Of a stretch of 9,404 nucleotides of DNA, positions 1 through 6,905 are shown in pieces; position 1 is the first letter of the stretch, and every line of letters begins with the position of its first letter. This DNA comes from CAYGXH01 sp964354485 (GTDB lineage: Bacteria > Bacteroidota > Ignavibacteria > UBA10030 > SZUA-254): contig CAYGZY010000245.1 in the NCBI GenBank assembly GCA_964354485.1, positions 1 to 9,404 on the forward strand, written 5' to 3'. Both the position numbers and the translations under genes were made by a program. The notes under the pieces are model-generated. The model had not been told where the DNA came from, did no database searches, and worked only from the letters and a program-made list of their open reading frames with translations.

Positions 1-1107
1 TTTTTTATAAAACATCCCGACGTCGAGAAAGTAACCGCACACGGCAAAACAAAGTCGACTGTATCGCTCACTTCTGGTATTAACTGCGATCTCCGGGTCG
101 TCAGCAAAAAAGAGTTTCCGTTTGCTCTCGCCTATTTAACCGGGAGTAAAGAACACAATATCGAGATGCGCTCCCTGGCGAATCAGTTCGGCTGGAGTCT
201 GAACGAATACGGATTTTCGAATACCGGCACCATATCGAAAAACCGTAAGTCTGGACGTGCGCCGAAATGTATTAATGAGGATGATATTTACAAGACTCTC
301 GGTCTTCAATATATACCGCCTGAAATGCGTGAGAACATGGGAGAGATAGAAGCCGCGAAAAGCCACAATCTGCCAAAACTGATAGAAGAGTCGGATATTC
401 GCGGGACATTTCACTGTCACACTACCTATAGCGACGGAATCCACACATTAATCGATATGGCAGAAGCTGCTCAGCGCCTGGGATGGGAGTACCTTGGCAT
501 TGCAGATCACAGTAAAGCAGCCGCCTACGCGGGCGGACTTTCTGAATCGGATGTGAAACAACAGCTCAAAGAAATCGAACAACTGAATAAGCGACTGAAT
601 AACTTCAGGATCTTTACAGGGACCGAATCGGATATCCTGCCGGATGGAAGTCTGGACTGGAGCTCAAAGATCCTTGAACGGTTCGACTATGTCATTATTT
701 CCCTCCATAGCAAGTTCACCATGACGGAAAAGGAATCAACGAAGCGGATCATCAAAGCTCTCAAAAATAAGTATGTGACAATGATCGGGCATCCCACCGG
801 ACGGCTTCTCCTGGAACGGGAAGGATACCCGATCAATATGATAGAAATCATAGATGCAGCCGCCGATTACGGTAAGATGATTGAAATAAATTCACATCCC
901 CAGCGACTCGACCTCGACTGGCGGTTATGCAAATATGCAAAAGGAAAAAGCATGAAAGTGAGCATTAATCCCGATGCACACGACCGCGAAGGTCTCTCTG
1001 ATGTCTTTTACGGCGTCGGGATTGCACGCAAAGGATGGATGGAAAAGAAAGACGTCTTTAATACATTGCCGCTAGAAGGCATTCAACAGTTCCTACAAAT
1101 AAAATAA
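1..1107 (+). CDS. polX: DNA polymerase X family protein (PolX), C-terminal part with PHP domain; 5' end outside window
   Basis: Bacterial PolX combines a DNA polymerase beta-like gap-filling polymerase with a C-terminal PHP domain that gives metal-dependent 3'-5' exonuclease/AP-endonuclease activity, used in base-excision repair. The frame is open from base 1 and the first in-frame ATG (166) lies inside conserved sequence, so this is the last 368 residues of a protein that is usually about 570 long. Visible residues 13-65 are the end of the polymerase core: GKTKSTVSL, GINCDLRVV, then TGSKEHN and LNEYGF. The PHP domain runs from about residue 134 to 350. Putative metal ligands are HCH (138, 140), D145 in YSDG, H170 in ADHS, E209, H236 in SLH, H264 in GHP, and D325/H327 in NPDAH. 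All are intact. It appears to lead the polX, LiaF-like, nth series. The family assignment is secure; whether the unseen polymerase half is intact cannot be judged. Confidence 0.93.
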   Translation, partial: FFIKHPDVEKVTAHGKTKSTVSLTSGINCDLRVVSKKEFPFALAYLTGSKEHNIEMRSLANQFGWSLNEYGFSNTGTISKNRKSGRAPKCINEDDIYKTLGLQYIPPEMRENMGEIEAAKSHNLPKLIEESDIRGTFHCHTTYSDGIHTLIDMAEAAQRLGWEYLGIADHSKAAAYAGGLSESDVKQQLKEIEQLNKRLNNFRIFTGTESDILPDGSLDWSSKILERFDYVIISLHSKFTMTEKESTKRIIKALKNKYVTMIGHPTGRLLLEREGYPINMIEIIDAAADYGKMIEINSHPQRLDLDWRLCKYAKGKSMKVSINPDAHDREGLSDVFYGVGIARKGWMEKKDVFNTLPLEGIQQFLQIK

Positions 1108-1112
1108 AGGAA
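1107..1112 (+). promoter_or_regulatory. Ribosome binding site of the LiaF-like gene
   Basis: AAGGAA lies 6 nt before the ATG at 1119 and overlaps the last base of the polX stop codon. This good Shine-Dalgarno match fixes the start of the downstream gene and supports translation from a polX readthrough transcript. Confidence 0.7.
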
Positions 1113-1118
1113 TTCAAT

Positions 1119-1685
1119 ATGCGACAAATGTTCTGGGGAATCGTTCTTGTAGTCATCGGTTTGCTCTTTCTCCTCGAAAACTTCGGATACGCGGATGTCG
1201 GTGATATATTCGCCGACTACTGGCCGGTGATACTCATTATTATCGGCTTTTCACTTATAACGCGAAAGCGTTCCACACCGCGGGAGATTCACCTCCGGGA
1301 AGCAAGTCAGAGCGGGTCCGACCTGCTCCACCAGTCGAATATCTTCGGGGATATTAACATCAAAACGACCTCCTCAAATTTCACGGGAGGTTCGCTCTCG
1401 ACGGTGTTCGGCGACTGCGATATCGATCTCAGTTCGGCAGGTTTCGCAGAAGGAGATCATGAATTACACATCCACAGTGTTTTCGGCGATTCACTCATTC
1501 TTCTTCCTGAGGGCGCGGCCGTCACGATCTCCGCAAACTCAGTGTTCGGATCTCTTCGCATGTTCGATAAGCAAAAAGGGGGATTTTCATCCAACTTACA
1601 GACAACGACGCCGGCATACGACACAACCTCCCGCCGCATGAGAATTAAAATATCAAAGGTGTTCGGTGACGTGAGAGTTGAGTAG
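1119..1685 (+). CDS. Small membrane protein with LiaF-like/toastrack C-terminal domain
   Basis: This 188-residue protein has two predicted membrane helices forming a hairpin: residues 5-20 (WGIVLVVIGLLFLL region) and 35-48 (WPVILIIIGFSLI), followed by a basic RKR stop-transfer stretch. The arrangement matches the DUF5668/LiaI-LiaF N-terminal domain. The rest is a soluble beta-rich domain with a recurring [IV]FG[DS] turn at residues 75, 96, 121, 142 and 181, each followed by alternating hydrophobic residues (for example SVFGDSLILL). This is typical of the LiaF C-terminal/DUF2154 and DUF4097 'toastrack' families. In Firmicutes, LiaF restrains the LiaRS cell-envelope stress system; no histidine kinase or regulator is visible here, so that role is not transferable. 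It sits 11 nt after polX and 4 nt before the likely nth start. Probable role: membrane-attached envelope-stress or scaffold protein, function unproven. Confidence 0.8.
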   Translation: MRQMFWGIVLVVIGLLFLLENFGYADVGDIFADYWPVILIIIGFSLITRKRSTPREIHLREASQSGSDLLHQSNIFGDINIKTTSSNFTGGSLSTVFGDCDIDLSSAGFAEGDHELHIHSVFGDSLILLPEGAAVTISANSVFGSLRMFDKQKGGFSSNLQTTTPAYDTTSRRMRIKISKVFGDVRVE

Positions 1686-1689
1686 TTTG

Positions 1690-2337
1690 ATGATAAAAGA
1701 ATCTCCCGATGAGAAAAAGAGGGTACGAATAATTATAGATGTACTGCAAAAGCGGTACCCTGCGGCAACAACTGCACTCAGTCATTCATCCCCCATCGAC
1801 ATACTCGTTGCCACAATCCTTTCGGCACAGTGCACGGACCGGCAGGTAAACATCGTGACGGGCGAGCTATTCCGGGAGTATAAGACAGCGAATGATTATG
1901 CGAGCACAAATCTTGTCGATCTAGAACGAATTATTAAATCAACCGGTTTCTACCATGCAAAGGCAAGGAACATTATTGCCTGTTGCAAAGTTCTCCTTGA
2001 ACGGCACCGGGGAATAGTCCCTCAGACGATGGAAGAACTAGTTCAGCTTCCGGGTGTCGGCCGAAAAACAGCCAACGTCGTTCTTGGAAACCACTTCGGA
2101 AAAGCCGTCGGGATTGTCGTAGATACCCATGTAAAGAGAATAGCCGCCCGACTGGGCTTTACAATGAACGTAGATCCTGAAAAAATTGAACTCGATCTGA
2201 TGAAAATAATACCGAAAAAGCGCTGGATCAACTTCGGCAATATCCTCATCCAACATGGGCGCGACACATGCCAGTCCCGGAAACCCCTGTGCAGTCTCTG
2301 TCCCATCAAAAATTACTGCCCGGCAAGGCAGGAATGA
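1690..2337 (+). CDS. nth: Endonuclease III, [4Fe-4S] DNA glycosylase/AP lyase
   Basis: Endonuclease III removes oxidised pyrimidines from DNA and nicks the resulting abasic site, the first step of base-excision repair. From ATG 1690 it is 215 residues, close to the 211 of E. coli Nth. The helix-hairpin-helix LPGVGRKTANVVL (120-132) carries the catalytic lysine K126, and VVDTHV supplies the catalytic aspartate D145. Four cysteines in the C-X6-C-X2-C-X5-C spacing (194, 201, 204, 210) form the iron-sulphur site. An in-frame TTG at 1678 would add four residues and overlap the previous gene by 8 bp; ATG 1690, 4 nt after the preceding stop, fits family length better, though neither start has a strong ribosome-binding site and translational coupling is likely. 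It is the last gene of the plus-strand series and converges on comEC. Confidence 0.96.
   Translation: MIKESPDEKKRVRIIIDVLQKRYPAATTALSHSSPIDILVATILSAQCTDRQVNIVTGELFREYKTANDYASTNLVDLERIIKSTGFYHAKARNIIACCKVLLERHRGIVPQTMEELVQLPGVGRKTANVVLGNHFGKAVGIVVDTHVKRIAARLGFTMNVDPEKIELDLMKIIPKKRWINFGNILIQHGRDTCQSRKPLCSLCPIKNYCPARQE
2305..2331 (-). terminator. Candidate intrinsic terminator for the comEC operon, inside the nth 3' end
   Basis: On the minus strand CTGCCT, a TGCC loop and GGGCAG form a 6-bp stem (one T-G wobble) at 2316-2331, directly followed by TAATTTTTGAT. It lies about 30 nt past the comEC stop and within the antisense of the last codons of nth. The stem is short and one side codes for conserved Nth sequence, so this may be chance. 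Confidence 0.35.
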
Positions 2338-2360
2338 CCATGAGTATATTTTAAAGAAAT

Positions 2361-4757
2361 TCAGCGCCAGTGAAACCTCTTCCATTTTTTTCCGTCCGAT
2401 TCAAAAATAAGAGCGCCCTTCTCATCCGTCCTGAGGTATGAGCAGCCGGCGTCCTTCAGGCGGTCGAGGACTACCGGTGACGGATGATTGAACCTGTTCC
2501 GTTTACCGACTGATATCACACTCATCTCCGGTCTGACACCTTGGAGGAATTCAGCTGAAGTGCTGGATATACTGCCATGATGTGCGAGTTTAAGTATGTC
2601 GCTCTCGAGAAAAGAGCCATAAGTACGGATAAGGTCCAGTTCGTTATCCGAATCGATATCTCCGGTGAGCAGTAGGGATGTACCGCCGTACACAATCCTG
2701 ACCACTACCGATCCTTTGTTATCGTATGTACCTTCGCTCATTTTATTCATCGCAGGATGAAGTATGTACATGCGCCATAAAGAACATTCACCGTACTTAA
2801 TGCCGCGCCCGATAATAGTTCTTTTCAATTCAAGAGAATCTACGAGATGGTGGAAATTAGATTGCAATAAACCGGTTGGTCTAATACCACCGTCGAGTAC
2901 TTCCCCGACATCCACACCACAAAGCAGTGCAGCGCACCCTCCCATATGATCGGCGTCCGGATGGGTAATGACGAGCTTATCGATTGAACCGATTCCCCTC
3001 GCGCGGAGGTACGGCAGGACAACGCGTTCACCGGTGTTATAGTATAAGGATTGCGAACCTGCATCTACAATAACGGTTTTTCCGCCGGGAAACTCAATAA
3101 CTATAGCATCTCCCTGTCCGACATCAAGAAACGCTACGCGGAGTTTCCCCTCCGGACGGTAAAAGATATTCCAATAGATAAGCATATTGATCAGTACCAG
3201 AAAGAGGATTAGCGCTCTTTTCATCGTGCTCTTCTGCACGACCATAATGCATAAGCCAACCAGCACATAGAAAATGATCGACGAAATGTAAGAGATGTTA
3301 GATTGAATATAGGCAAAGGGTAGGTTTCCGAACATTTGGACTATGTCCAGCATGATGGTTGTCAGTACGCGGGTCACTTCAGCATAGACCGACGCAACAG
3401 CCATTGATAGGTAGGAAATTCCGATAGTGATCATTCCTACCGCGAGAACTACATTAGAGAGCGGAACAACAATAATATTCGCAATAATACCGATGAGCGA
3501 TATTTTTCCGAAGTACATTGATACAAACGGTCCCGTCCCTATCGCAGCCGAAAGTGAGACGGCAAACAAACTCCAGCAGAATGAAACGAATTTCAATAAT
3601 CGATTCTTGTCACGAAAGATCTTAGAAAATATGTTTATCCGGGGATAAAGATAAACGATTGAGAGAACAGATACGAACGAAAGCTGGAATCCCGGGTGGA
3701 AAAGCAGTCTCGAATCAATGCAGAGAATAATCATTGCGGAAACGGCAAGAACGTTGTATATATCGACTCTTCGCTCGATACATTTAGCACCGAGGTAAAT
3801 GACCGCCATTATGACTGAACGAACGACAGACGGGGTCCCTCCCGTCAGAAGCGCATAGTACACCAGAAGGATGCCCGTAACCGCAGATCGCCAACGGTCT
3901 GGTACCCTAAAAAACTGAAGGAGGATAACTATCATAGCCGCGACGATCACGACATGGAGTCCAGATACAGCGACTACGTGCATGACCCCTGCATTAATAA
4001 ACGCTGATTTTACTTCGAGTGGAATATTACTGCGCTCGCCGATCAGCAGACCTCTCAGAAAGCGAGCCTCCTCACCGCCTATGAGAGTGTCGATCTTCCC
4101 TACAATCGATCGGCGTACGGGATTGACGAACCGGGCATATATACCGTTGGTTCCCTTCCCGGCTATGCAAGTTGAGTCCAGCGACGCGGCATAGAATCTG
4201 CCATCAATGTTATTCAGTTTGAGATACGATCCGTAATCGAATTCACCGGGATTTCTTATAGGATTCATTCCTGCCATCTGTCCGGAAAGCGATACTCGCA
4301 CGCCGCATCGGAATGAATCGAGATCCGGATAATTTCTCTCTGTGCGACGCCACGAAATGAGAATATGACCCGTCACCTTCACGCCCCGGCTCTGAACAAT
4401 AACAGATTCGGCATCAACGACAAACTTCACAGAATGTTCCGACTGCGATGGTTCATCAATGACGATTCCCTTCAGAATGACATTTCCTTCGGGCCATCGG
4501 AACCGGGCAACATTACTTCCCGCCGTATAGCGGGCATCGTAAGTAATTTTAAGAATCCCGAATCCGGTGCAGAGGATGACTAATAGAAAGTCGCGGATTA
4601 ACTGCCACCTCTTTCCCGCAATACAAATCATGAAAATAAGAACAAGGAGAGTTACTCCGCTATAAACAAGCAGAAAATAAAATGGATAAAGCCATCCAAT
4701 AATTATGCCCACGGTGAAAGGCAAGACAAGCTTCACCGCCGGCCGATGAGTAAACAG
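2361..4757 (-). CDS. comEC: ComEC/Rec2 DNA-uptake channel protein
   Basis: ComEC is the inner-membrane channel that carries single-stranded DNA into the cytoplasm during natural transformation. Numbered from the GTG at 4736 (791 residues): N-terminal helices at about 3-65; an OB-like DUF4131 region (80-200) with RNPGEFDYGSYL; and the multi-helix Competence domain (about 225-500) with HVVAVSGLHV (253-262), GGTPSVVRS (299-307) and HPGFQLSF (347-354). The C-terminal metallo-beta-lactamase domain (533-785) has DVGQGDA (538-544), THPDADHMGG (591-600), LLTGDI and LAHHGS (718-722), so its metal site looks complete. Size and order match full-length ComEC. I give the 5' end as CTG 4755-4757 because the only good ribosome-binding site lies just before it and the added residues (LFTHRPAV) continue into a RP-type N-terminus common in this family. 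If GTG 4736 is used, the protein is seven residues shorter. It is the last gene of the minus-strand operon. No other competence genes are visible. Confidence 0.95.
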   Translation of the reverse strand: MFTHRPAVKLVLPFTVGIIIGWLYPFYFLLVYSGVTLLVLIFMICIAGKRWQLIRDFLLVILCTGFGILKITYDARYTAGSNVARFRWPEGNVILKGIVIDEPSQSEHSVKFVVDAESVIVQSRGVKVTGHILISWRRTERNYPDLDSFRCGVRVSLSGQMAGMNPIRNPGEFDYGSYLKLNNIDGRFYAASLDSTCIAGKGTNGIYARFVNPVRRSIVGKIDTLIGGEEARFLRGLLIGERSNIPLEVKSAFINAGVMHVVAVSGLHVVIVAAMIVILLQFFRVPDRWRSAVTGILLVYYALLTGGTPSVVRSVIMAVIYLGAKCIERRVDIYNVLAVSAMIILCIDSRLLFHPGFQLSFVSVLSIVYLYPRINIFSKIFRDKNRLLKFVSFCWSLFAVSLSAAIGTGPFVSMYFGKISLIGIIANIIVVPLSNVVLAVGMITIGISYLSMAVASVYAEVTRVLTTIMLDIVQMFGNLPFAYIQSNISYISSIIFYVLVGLCIMVVQKSTMKRALILFLVLINMLIYWNIFYRPEGKLRVAFLDVGQGDAIVIEFPGGKTVIVDAGSQSLYYNTGERVVLPYLRARGIGSIDKLVITHPDADHMGGCAALLCGVDVGEVLDGGIRPTGLLQSNFHHLVDSLELKRTIIGRGIKYGECSLWRMYILHPAMNKMSEGTYDNKGSVVVRIVYGGTSLLLTGDIDSDNELDLIRTYGSFLESDILKLAHHGSISSTSAEFLQGVRPEMSVISVGKRNRFNHPSPVVLDRLKDAGCSYLRTDEKGALIFESDGKKWKRFHWR

Positions 4758-4760
4758 AAA

Positions 4761-4767
4761 TCCTCCC
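4761..4767 (-). promoter_or_regulatory. Ribosome binding site that bears on the comEC start
   Basis: GGGAGGA on the minus strand is the strongest Shine-Dalgarno match in the window. It lies 3-4 nt before an in-frame CTG (4757-4755) but about 24 nt before the GTG (4736-4734). There is no ATG or TTG in frame between the upstream in-frame TGA and the GTG. It therefore suggests a CTG start with short spacing, or an unusually distant site for the GTG. Confidence 0.55.
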
Positions 4768-4779
4768 GGAAATAGTTTT

Positions 4780-5694
4780 TTACTTCATGCCATCAAGGAG
4801 AGCCGGTACAATATCAGTTAATTTACGTACCCGGGCAGTGAGCCGTGAATGCTCTCTGCCAAAGGCAACAAGAGGGACCGGATTACGCGTATGACTTTTA
4901 GTACTCATATCCTCCAGATTCCCATGATCACTGAAAAGGACCAAAAGCATCTCCGCCGTATCAAACGTATCGAGTACACCTCCTATGAATTCGTCGACAT
5001 TTTTCAGTACTCGCACTCCCTCTTCCATAGATCGTGTATGTCCTGCATGATCCGTTAAGAAATATTCATAGAAAACAAAATGATAATCATCTGATAAGTT
5101 GACCAGCCTTTTACCACCCTCTCTGGCCGTTATCACCGGCATATCCGGATACCCTAACGAGCGCCATCGCTCGTTCGTCATATCTGCAGATAGACCTCTT
5201 CCATCCATGATGGCTTCTTCTCCGAGCAGACGGTATCCCGCAGAAAGCCAGGCATACGTTATTGCGCTCATTTTTCCGCCCTTACTGAGATAATCGAAGA
5301 ACTGACGCGGAAATGCGTTAGCATAGTATGGTTTATTCTTCAAATCTCTTAGCGATCGGAATATATTTTTTTCTTTGACCAGGGGTTTAAGCGAAGAATA
5401 GAGATACGGACCGAAATGCCTGCCTACGATCCGCGGAGCATTGACGCCTGTCAGCATTGCTGCCTGACCGGTGCCGCTCTGAGGTAAACCGGGAACGCCG
5501 AGCGTCGTATTGACCGGAACGACGGATAGATCCCGCCCTTCTCTCCATGCTGAACGGATGTGGAGCATTGAATTTCCGAATAGGGTAAAAAGCGCAGGGA
5601 AGTTATCTGCAAAAAACGGATTATACCTTTTATCTTTCCTCCCTATTCCAACCCCGTCGAGAAATATAAAAATGATTTTCTGGTGTTGATTCAT
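4780..5694 (-). CDS. Small alkaline-phosphatase-superfamily metalloenzyme, substrate unknown
   Basis: This 304-residue protein belongs to the metalloenzyme clan that includes cofactor-independent phosphoglycerate mutase, phosphopentomutase and alkaline phosphatase. Visible metal and catalytic signatures, in family order: FLDGVGIG (D13), PQSGTGQAAMLTG (71-83, holding the likely nucleophile, S73 or T75), DHAGH (D215, H219), FSDHGNLED (D256, H257) and SHTRNPVPL (H268). All ligand positions expected for a two-metal site are filled, so it should be active as a phosphatase, phosphomutase or similar enzyme. It is far shorter than phosphoglycerate mutase (about 510) or phosphopentomutase (about 400); the segment between the nucleophile and DHAGH (about 130 residues) would be a reduced cap. 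No signal peptide is visible, so it is probably cytoplasmic. Its ATG overlaps the stop of the upstream gene by 4 bp (ATGA) and it has no ribosome-binding site of its own, which implies translational coupling. The substrate cannot be read from sequence. Confidence 0.85.
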   Translation of the reverse strand: MNQHQKIIFIFLDGVGIGRKDKRYNPFFADNFPALFTLFGNSMLHIRSAWREGRDLSVVPVNTTLGVPGLPQSGTGQAAMLTGVNAPRIVGRHFGPYLYSSLKPLVKEKNIFRSLRDLKNKPYYANAFPRQFFDYLSKGGKMSAITYAWLSAGYRLLGEEAIMDGRGLSADMTNERWRSLGYPDMPVITAREGGKRLVNLSDDYHFVFYEYFLTDHAGHTRSMEEGVRVLKNVDEFIGGVLDTFDTAEMLLVLFSDHGNLEDMSTKSHTRNPVPLVAFGREHSRLTARVRKLTDIVPALLDGMK

Positions 5695-6437
5695 CGGCGC
5701 TGTGCGGCAGAGTCAAGATACTTCACCCACGCGTCCTCAATTACTTTCATTTTTTCATTAAACGATGCTTCAAATACTTCTTGCAGAGAATCTTCGTTTT
5801 TAAATTTCTGCAGCATCTGCACGACAGCGTGTTCTCCGTACCTACCTATAAGAAATTGGAGAGTCGCCGCGATCTTTGCATGGAGTTCCTTTAAATCTTT
5901 TTTGGTAACACTTCTATTGTAGTCCTCGCCAAGATCAGAAAATTGAGCAACGTTTACCCTTACCGGCGGTCCGAACCGTTCGAGATCACCTCCCGCCATC
6001 AGGGAATATCCAACTGCGAGCCACTCGGGACATGAGGGAATCTGTTCAAGGATCGCACGTGCAACAATACGAGCGATGGAATGCCTTCTCTCTTCCCGTT
6101 CATCCTCACCGATGGGAATCATAATGTAGAGCCGGCCTGCTCGGTAGTGACCATCATCGAATATGAGCGATTGGGATTCCATTCTGTATCTACCGATCGT
6201 TTTAAAAACTATAACCTCGGTCGTCCTTCTGAAGGAAATGCCGAACACTTTCGCGTAGTGTGTATAAGTCGACTCAAGGAGTGCGCCGGTATATCTGATT
6301 TCATCTTCCTGAATACCCCTCTCGTACTGCATGCGAAAATGCGCAGTTGATTTTGTGCGTGTCGGATTCACCTGCATCGAGATGTTGAGGAAGGCAAATG
6401 CGATCAGAAACACTTTTATTACGCTAATCCGGTTCAT
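5691..6437 (-). CDS. Exported protein with degenerate peptidase MA-like (gluzincin) fold
   Basis: I chose the ATG at 6437 (248 residues) because it opens directly into a signal-peptide-like segment: MNRISVIK followed by the hydrophobic VFLIAFAFLNI. An upstream in-frame ATG at 6491 would put 18 polar residues before it and overlap dtd. The chosen start lies 4 nt after the dtd stop, with AAGGGA about 10 nt upstream. The mature part resembles the peptidase MA-like family: HFRMQYE opening strand, an EVIVF strand (74-78), YRAGRLYIMIP, the EWLAVGYSLMAGG segment (138-150), and a C-terminal TLQFLIGRYGEHAV...EDAWVKYL helical part. The zinc motif is missing: where HExxH is expected it reads VARAIL (125-130), and the glutamate of the usual W-x-x-EG segment is V142. 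It is probably non-catalytic and exported to the periplasm or anchored in the membrane. Function unknown; coupled by ATGA to the metalloenzyme gene. Confidence 0.75.
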   Translation of the reverse strand: MNRISVIKVFLIAFAFLNISMQVNPTRTKSTAHFRMQYERGIQEDEIRYTGALLESTYTHYAKVFGISFRRTTEVIVFKTIGRYRMESQSLIFDDGHYRAGRLYIMIPIGEDEREERRHSIARIVARAILEQIPSCPEWLAVGYSLMAGGDLERFGPPVRVNVAQFSDLGEDYNRSVTKKDLKELHAKIAATLQFLIGRYGEHAVVQMLQKFKNEDSLQEVFEASFNEKMKVIEDAWVKYLDSAAQRR

Positions 6438-6441
6438 TATT

Positions 6442-6900
6442 TTATGTCCCTTTTGTTTTACTATCAACTGTAACGGTAACAGGTCCATCATTCACAAGAT
6501 GAACCTCCATCGGAGCCCTGAATACACCTGTTCTTACACGATCTTCGCCCATATGCTGACTGAGTGATAAAACAAATTCATTATACAGAGCTTCAGCCAG
6601 TTCTGGAGGCGCGGCTAAACTGAAACCGGGACGGTTCCCTCTGCTCGTATCAGCATAGAGTGTAAATTGCGAGATAACCAGAACGCTTCCGTTGACATCT
6701 TTCACCGAAAGATTCATTTTCCCCTCAGCGTCTTCGAAAATCCGCAAATGGGAGCATCGCTCGCCAAGATATTTCGCATCCTCAGCAGTGTCGCCATGCT
6801 TCACACCAAGAAAAACAAGCAGACCCCGATGGATTGCGCTGTGGCAACTGCCGTCTATGTATACACTCGCCTCCTTCACACGCTGAATAAGCGCTCTCAT
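6442..6900 (-). CDS. dtd: D-aminoacyl-tRNA deacylase
   Basis: Dtd hydrolyses D-amino acids (and glycine mischarged on tRNA-Ala) from tRNA, a chiral proofreading step in the cytoplasm. The protein is 152 residues, near the E. coli length of 145. It matches along its whole length: MRALIQRVKEASV at the N-terminus, EGKMNLSV (59-66), the catalytic SQFT (77-80) followed by LYADTSRGNRPGF, and VNDGPVT (136-142) with the Gly-cisPro dipeptide (G139-P140) that enforces D-chirality. A short lysine-rich tail (DSKTKGT) extends past the usual end. It begins 5 nt after prmC; GGGGAGAA inside the prmC end is a possible distant ribosome-binding site. It is part of the same operon. Confidence 0.96.
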   Translation of the reverse strand: MRALIQRVKEASVYIDGSCHSAIHRGLLVFLGVKHGDTAEDAKYLGERCSHLRIFEDAEGKMNLSVKDVNGSVLVISQFTLYADTSRGNRPGFSLAAPPELAEALYNEFVLSLSQHMGEDRVRTGVFRAPMEVHLVNDGPVTVTVDSKTKGT

Positions 6901-6905
6901 TGGGA

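Noticed and set aside
136..444. 102-codon open frame on the minus strand
   Set aside because: Antisense to conserved PolX sequence including the first PHP motif; no family resemblance.
1678..1689. TTG at 1678 as the nth start
   Set aside because: It would overlap the preceding gene by 8 bp and add four non-conserved residues; ATG 1690 fits the Nth length and the 4-nt gap better.
2360..2392. Plus-strand hairpin TTCA/TGAA followed by a T-run, as an nth terminator
   Set aside because: The stem is only 4 bp with a 7-nt loop and the T-run begins about 11 nt later, so it does not look like a working intrinsic terminator.
6438..6491. ATG at 6491 as the start of the exported protein
   Set aside because: It would overlap dtd by 50 bp and place 18 extra residues before an otherwise clean signal-peptide-like N-terminus at ATG 6437.
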